Positions 58,262-64,000 of a DNA stretch of 64,000 bases are shown one piece after another. The stretch is taken from the NCBI GenBank assembly GCA_028023455.1, contig JAQFVV010006197.1, forward strand, positions 13,391,254 through 13,455,253, read 5' to 3'. Under the pieces are notes generated by a model that saw nothing but the letters and a program-made list of their open reading frames with translations, ran no database searches and was not told the origin of the DNA. The stretch is from Epiperipatus broadwayi (lineage: Eukaryota > Onychophora > Udeonychophora > Euonychophora > Peripatidae). The stretch's first letter is position 1, and each line of letters begins with the position of its first letter. The position numbers were made by a program, and so were the translations under genes.

Positions 58262-58790
58262 TATTTTACTTTTTAAATGAAACCACTAGTATTTCACTTA
58301 AGCTACAAGTCCATTTTTCAATATATTGGAAACATGCTTTATGAAATATCATAACTTCTTTAAGACATTTTTCCTTTGTACCTGGTCTGGATTTTTCCAT
58401 AGTCAACAATTTACTTTTTACAATTTGGGGTTCTTGAAATCTTGCCTTATATTGTAGAATAACATTATTTAAAAGAACACTAACTTCCATGGCTGAAATA
58501 TCAGATTATATTTCTTATATAACATTGTTAAAAAGAGACACTTGACTATGTCAAAAAGAAATATAAGTTCAGAATACTCGTTATTGAAATCAGTTTCCAG
58601 TATTTTAAAACATCCAAACTCAAGCAATACAATAAAAGTGATTCGTATAATTTGAGGATGTGCTCTATTGCTGGTATCAAAGCAAAATACCTTGCTTTTG
58701 AATAACTAACAAACTTTTCATATTCAATATCAGCTTCTTCACTAATTTTTTTTAAAATTTATGAAATGAACCATAAAACTGCTAAAATAT
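58262..58790 (-). pseudogene. hAT-like transposase middle fragment, decayed
   Basis: Minus strand: EADIEYEKFVSYSKARYFAL with IPAIEHILKLYESLLLYCLS, then after stops an open frame VSVLLNNVILQYKARFQEPQ and FHKACFQYIEKWTCSLSEI. Domesticated and transposon hAT proteins show the same order: R-W-L-S-x-x-P-A-I-E-R-I-L, then L-L-N-x-V-I, then Y-x-x-x-x-E-Y-L-E-K-W. No zinc finger or dimerisation domain is attached here. Confidence 0.6.
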
Positions 58791-58955
58791 AAATACATGG
58801 TTGTTATTACAACTGCTATATCAATTGGCAAGGAAATATAAGCTATATTTATAACATTTGATAATATATGTGTATGGTAAGTAATTATTAATATATTTTT
58901 CTGCAACGTCTTAATTTTATATGTAAATTATTGCTACTTCTCTGTTTTCATCCTC

Positions 58956-59090
58956 AAAAATTCATGTTAGATTAGTCTGGCATTGGTGGTAGTGAGGTTA
59001 GCACAGCAGCCTTGCAAGCAGTTGTCCTGGGATAGTGGGTTCGCTTCCTGCCCGATGCTATGACACATGAGAAAAATTCATGTTAGATTA
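58956..59090 (+). mobile_element. tRNA-derived SINE head with 19-bp target duplication
   Basis: The body 58975-59071 has GGCATTGGTGGTAGTGAGG, an anticodon arm CAGCCTTGCAAGCAG, box B GGTTCGCTTCC and the link GACACATGAG. It is flanked by AAAAATTCATGTTAGATTA at 58956-58974 and 59072-59090 with no mismatch. The tail of the 55.7-kb copy is missing, so this copy is 3'-short. Confidence 0.88.
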
Positions 59091-59094
59091 TTTA

Positions 59095-60530
59095 TTGATA
59101 GTACCAAAATTTTAGAATGAAGATTATTTTCATTGATGAATCAAATTGAATGTCTCTTCTAACATTGTAATATCTTATTAATATTAGTGTCGTAATTTTA
59201 TTCCTTATGACTTGATATATCTGATAAAACAGAGACAAATGACAGATTTTGAAAATCTTGTGACAATTTTCCATTATAATCTCTAAATAGTAAAGTCATT
59301 ATTGACCTGCACTAATTTTTTTCAACAATTTATTAACTGTCCATACTCCTGAAGTTGTGGTTATAGACAATAGTATGAAAAGTAAATGTATTTTCAATAA
59401 TTGCTAACCATTTTTCAGCCAATCCAAAACTTGGAAATTTGAAAAAATATTTTAGATGTTGATGTTGTTACATCAAGGTATTGATATGCTTTGTTATAAC
59501 GAGTCTTCCAACTATTGCTATGTAAAATTCTGCTCTATAAATTGTACATTCCACAAATAAATTATTACTTTTTTACTAATGTTGATTTTAAATTTACATT
59601 GAAGTAATTTTTTTATTCCACTGAACCCTCCATTTTTGATTTTACAAAACATGTAGTAATAACTTTTTAGTTAAACATTTTTCTAAAAAATCCAGAATAT
59701 ATCTATATTTGAAATGAATAATTGTCACCCTTACCAAACATTCAAAAAATAATTAAATTAAATGAGATTCTGAAAAACAGTTGTTAAGTCTTTACTAGAG
59801 TCTTAACAGCTTTCAGCAACTTGACCTCATTTTTTATTTTTATCAATTTTATTAACTGATAGATTGTAAGAATATTATTACACACAGAGTGTTTGTTTTC
59901 CAAGGCTTCACATGATTTACTTATTTTTTAAACACTCTGCATGAAAACAATAAAAAATAATTATATAAAACAAATTCTAATACATAAATAAAATAATTCA
60001 AAGACACCTTTTTTAAAAGAAACAATTTAAATGATTATTATATATAGCAAATTTAAAAACAAAATGAAAACTATAGTTAACAAATAAAGAACATACATTG
60101 ATCCATAGTATAAAAAAAATACAAAAACTAGAAATACCCCAACTAAATATTGCTATCTAATGAAGAGTCTTTAGCTATGGACCATTGTAGTGATAAATTT
60201 AAATTATCAAAGAAAAAAATTAAATTTACTCGTGCATATACAAACAAGTAAAAAAAAAAAAACTCTTAGAATACGCATTTCAAAGAAATACAACAACTAA
60301 AAAGAAGTACAAATTTCTAAAAAGAGCAGGTTATTCACTTTAGTAATGACCAAGTTACACTTGACCAGACTTTACATAAACTAATATATAGGATTATTTT
60401 CTGCAAACATTTTATAGCTGCAGAATATCTTTCAAAAATATAGTTTGAAATTAAGTATATTGTGTTAAAAATATACGTATTTTAAATGCAACCAATTACA
60501 TTAATTATAACAAAAATAAACAGGCAAAAC
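59095..60530. other. AT-rich stretch, nothing recognised
   Basis: Might include further decayed hAT sequence on the minus strand, but no motif holds up. Confidence 0.35.
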
Positions 60531-60535
60531 TATCC

Positions 60536-61215
60536 CTACAGTAGTGCCACTCAGTGCAAGCCAGAGTGATCAATGGATGCCAGAAGACTTGTGCATAAAA
60601 TCGCCATATAATGTTTACTCATCCAATATCCCCAGACTACTTTTTGGCTTGTGGCCTTCATCAGTGAGGAGCCTTATATCTGAGAGCACTGCACCTAGAT
60701 CTTAGGATCTAATGCAACTCTCCAGCAGCCACCTTTTATCTCTACCTATCTACAAAACTATGAGACAAACTGAAAACATTATAACTTAGGATCTAATGCA
60801 ACTCTCCAGCAGCCACCTTTTATCTCTACTTAACTACAAAACTATGAGAATGAAATTGAAAACTCAATAATATTTCAATCTAAGCTAGATTGAAAATATT
60901 ATTGTGTTTTCAGTTTGTCTCATGGTTTTGTAGATAAGTAGAGATAAAAGGTGTTTGCTGGAGAGTTGCATTAGATCCTAAGATCTAGGTGCAGTGCTCT
61001 CAGATCCAAGGCTCCTCAATGATGAAGGCCACAAGCCAGAAAGTAGTCTGGGGATATTGGATGAGTAGACATTAGATGGCAATCTTAGGCCCAAGCCTTC
61101 TGGCATTACATTGATTATTCTGATTGGCACAGCATGGCACTACTGCATGGAGACTTTTACCTGTTTAATAACAGTTATGTGCGAGCATAAGAGATGATGA
61201 TCATGTGATGTTTAA
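60536..61215. repeat. Palindromic copy of the dispersed MITE-like repeat
   Basis: 60536-60880 is the reverse complement, with changes, of 60885-61150. The centre is AATCTAAGCTAGATT near 60880. The left arm also has an 84-bp tandem duplication (CTTAGGATCTAATGCAACTC at 60701 and 60785). The right end ATGATCATGTGATGTTTAATG matches, inverted, the left end of the 15.5-kb copy. Confidence 0.8.
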
Positions 61216-61219
61216 TGAT

Positions 61220-63120
61220 ATAACAAAAATAATTGTGTGAACAGATAAAAAACATCCATTAATTGGCTAATGATAGATGAATGGAAGGTGATGCAATATA
61301 TATTTACACAATATTTTTTTTTTTAAGTCTTTAAAATATTGTATGGTTTTAATAGGTTATAGTCAATTTTATAAATAAAAAAAAGAAGATAGATGTCATA
61401 TTTGCCAAAAAGAGCTTTTTTGTGTGGGATTATTATTATATATATTATTGCTGTTACATAAAGATATTTTATATTATATTATATCGTTGATTTATTTAAA
61501 TATATATATCAAGAAGTTCCATAACATTAAGTTATGAATATATAATATACACACTCTTATCTTTAAATAAAAAATGTATAAAACTAATAAGCAGTTGGTT
61601 GAGCTTATTAATATGTAGTGGAACTTATGACTAATGTGTTCTTATGCAATACTACACTATTTGTGGAATAAGTCAGCTAAATAAACATTCCCTGGAGTAA
61701 TAATTGGTAATATATTTGTTATAATTAAAAGTTAAAGAATGGAAGTTTTCCATTATGACTACATTCATAATGGACAATTGTTACAAAATATCCTACAGAA
61801 AAAAATAAAAAAATTTGGTTTTGATAAAATTAGCCATTATATTAGAAGAAAAGTTCAGCAAAAACAATTGTGAATAAAAGCATAATAAAATGGGAAGGAA
61901 AATGATAATTATTAATGAATTTGTGACTTACTCAAATTACAAATCATATATTGCTTCAATGAAAAATATTTTACCTCAATCATCAATCTCAGAAATTGCT
62001 GGATTGCATAAAAATATTTAGACACATTCATAATCAAATCAGTTAGGATGTAAAGATTTTGCATATCCCATATGCAACCTTCAAATATTAAAGAAATTAC
62101 TAAATTTAAGCTTGACAAAAAAAAAATCATTGAAGTTGGGCTTAATAAAAAAAAACCTTCTGCTCATTAGTCTGAGACATGTATCAGATGATATAAAGAT
62201 AGCAATATTAAATTGCTAGTTTTTTTTTGTTTCATTTTTGAAACATTAAAATTGATTTCTAAATAAATAGTGTCTTTTGATATTCCTTTTGTAAAATTCA
62301 ACTATATCTTAAGTTTTTTTAGTAGATTTATCCATGAATTGCCATAAATATAACCATTATCACCTCAGTCTTACACTATTATTATATAAAAAAACTCATA
62401 AAATAGAGTTCTTTTCTATCCACTTTACAGCATCCATGACATAATTTTAATAGTCCACAAAGAAATTCAGATATTATTTAAATTCATTAAGCTCATTTAA
62501 TAAAATTTTTAAATAAAAAATAAATTTTGTTTAAGTTGTATTATTATATGTAAAATAGAACAAGAACATTATCTTGCTAATTGACATTGATTTGTTACAA
62601 AACACTACTGTGACTTGCTAAATGTCTACCTCAAAGGCATTTAATTAACTCCTTCTCAGTCAGCGGTATAGAAAAAGTAACAAAATAAGAATTCCGAATT
62701 CTATACAATTGACTAGACATCAAATTTTACTAAGGTGCACCCTTGGTAACTGGGTGAACTAAAACTCAAAAATTTTATTAAGAATTTTGAAGGAAAACAC
62801 ATCTATAAAAATTATTAAAGAATAGAATACTATTTGTTATTAATCTTAAATAATTTTTGTAGATATGAATTAGAAAATTATACATATAAAACATAATAAA
62901 TACATATTTATACATTCATTTATTTTTATGAAATAAAATGAACATTGTATTAACAAAAAACAAAATAAAACATATAAATCCAAACTTAGTTTTACTTTCA
63001 TAAAACTCAAAATGAACACAAATAATTACAAAAAAACTTACATAAAAATTATATTAATATAATATTCTAATTTATTTTGTACTTTAAGTTCAATATTACA
63101 ATCACTTAAGTATTTTTTTA
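61220..63120. other. AT-rich stretch without a recognised gene
   Basis: TA-rich runs (61440-61510) and chance frames such as 72 codons on the minus strand at 61912-62130. Confidence 0.4.
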
Positions 63121-63129
63121 TATTTATAT

Positions 63130-63315
63130 CTAATAAATCTGACTCCATTCACAATGACCTATTTGTGTGAAAAAACGTTCTCAACTGTAACAGCTATCAA
63201 AAACAAGTATCGCTCTCAGTTTGAAATAGAAGCTCTTTTACATATTGGGGTGACATCATTGGAATCAAGGATTAGAAAAATAATTTTAAACCAAGAGCAG
63301 CAAATGTCACACTAA
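63130..63315 (+). pseudogene. hAT transposase C-terminal (dimerisation) fragment
   Basis: TYLCEKTFSTVTAIKNKYRS, then IEALLHIGVTSLESRIRKII and a TAA stop. This is the hATC signature: Y-L-C-E-x-x-F-S, K-x-K-x-R-x-x-L, and a closing helix. The rest of the transposase upstream was not found, so the copy is 5'-deleted. Confidence 0.8.
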
Positions 63316-63439
63316 TTTTTAATATATATTACTATTATTTATTATTATTTTTGCGTTAAAATTAAAATTATTAATATATAAATAAAGATATATGTATATC
63401 ATACTCAATGCTTGTGTTAATTTGTATTTTTAAAAATTA

Positions 63440-63487
63440 GGTTAGTGGTCCACAATATCTAAAAGGTTGCCAATTGCTGCTCTAGTG
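63440..63487 (+). repeat. 3' terminal end of the hAT element
   Basis: GTGGTCCACAATATCTAAAA and GGTTGCCAATTGCTG form the typical hAT right end; read inverted they start CAGCAATTGGCAACC. CTCTAGTG (63480-63487) would be the 8-bp target copy, but the left partner was not found. Confidence 0.55.
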
Positions 63488-63489
63488 CC

Positions 63490-64000
63490 ATCTATTGTTA
63501 AAACTTGAGTAATTTATGAATACCATATGGTTTAGTGTTATAATCTTCTCATTCCTAGACTAATTTCTGACTTTTACCTACTCACATTTATAATATAACA
63601 TTCTAGAATAGAATGAAGTGCTCTTGAAAATGTAGTAGAAAGTCATATAATATTGTTGTTTAATGCAATTATAAGGGATTTGAACTAATATTCTTATTTA
63701 AATAAATTAAATCCAAATTGTAATCACATAAAAATGACTCTACTAATTGTATCCAGAATGATTTCCATTTGTGATTTTTGAACAAATTATTGTAATAAAA
63801 CATTTTGAAACAAACAATATAAGTCTATTTTTTATTTTTTACAACTAAGCATAAATGCATCATTGTGTTCTGGAAGAACTTTACTGATTGCTACTAAGAA
63901 TATTGCTAACATGTTATATTGATTCCAGAAGTCTTGTGCTACAAAACTTTTCTGTTATTTTACTTTCTTCAAAGTAATGTTCTTATTAAACTATCTCATC
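63490..64000. other. AT-rich end of window, nothing recognised
   Basis: No frame, motif or repeat seen. Confidence 0.4.

Overview
The window is AT-rich eukaryotic DNA, almost certainly from an invertebrate animal and possibly an arthropod. The evidence is spliced coding exons with GT-AG introns, tRNA-derived SINEs, several Ty3/Gypsy LTR retrotransposons, an RTE-like LINE, and hAT, mariner and Tigger/pogo-type DNA transposon remains. The species cannot be told from the sequence. Nothing here is prokaryotic: there are no operons, ribosome binding sites or CRISPR arrays.

One host gene can be assembled. It is a three-exon plus-strand gene for a 66-residue LYR-motif protein that resembles human AltMIEF1/MIURF (L0R8F8), a mitoribosome assembly factor. 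Exon 1 supplies only the start and three codons (8407-8417), exon 2 holds the LYR-type core (14486-14636), and exon 3 supplies twelve residues and the stop (38840-38878). Intron 1 is about 6.1 kb and carries a candidate solo LTR. Intron 2 is about 24.2 kb and is mostly transposon. The sequence just upstream of the start keeps more CpG than most of the window and contains a CACGTG E-box, as expected near a promoter.

Layout: 1-1.75 kb holds little apart from a decayed mariner fragment. 1.75-6.8 kb is decayed Gypsy element 1 (plus strand, with LTRs). 8.1-38.9 kb is the host gene. Its second intron holds a decayed BED-type zinc finger, a dispersed MITE-like repeat, a CTCF-like motif, two SINE heads and the large minus-strand Gypsy element 3 (about 22.9-37.0 kb). 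Element 3 is split by Gypsy element 2 (27127-32292), which inserted between its RNase H and integrase regions and made a 5-bp target duplication. 39.9-40.4 kb is a foldback element. 43.2-44.5 kb is a decayed minus-strand LINE. 47.1-47.5 kb is a tandem duplication. 48.5-52.9 kb is Gypsy element 4, related to element 1. 53.6-54.5 kb is a Tigger-like non-autonomous element. 55.2-56.4 kb holds an inverted repeat, a SINE and a young 5'-truncated LINE insertion. 58.3-59.1 kb holds a decayed hAT fragment and a SINE with a 19-bp target duplication. 60.5-61.2 kb is a palindromic repeat. 63.1-63.5 kb is the 3' end of a hAT element.

I saw no new defence, biosynthetic or regulatory system. The most notable results are the host microprotein gene split across about 30 kb, the nested retrotransposon, and several young or structurally odd repeats. 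All four Gypsy elements carry stops or frameshifts and look inactive.
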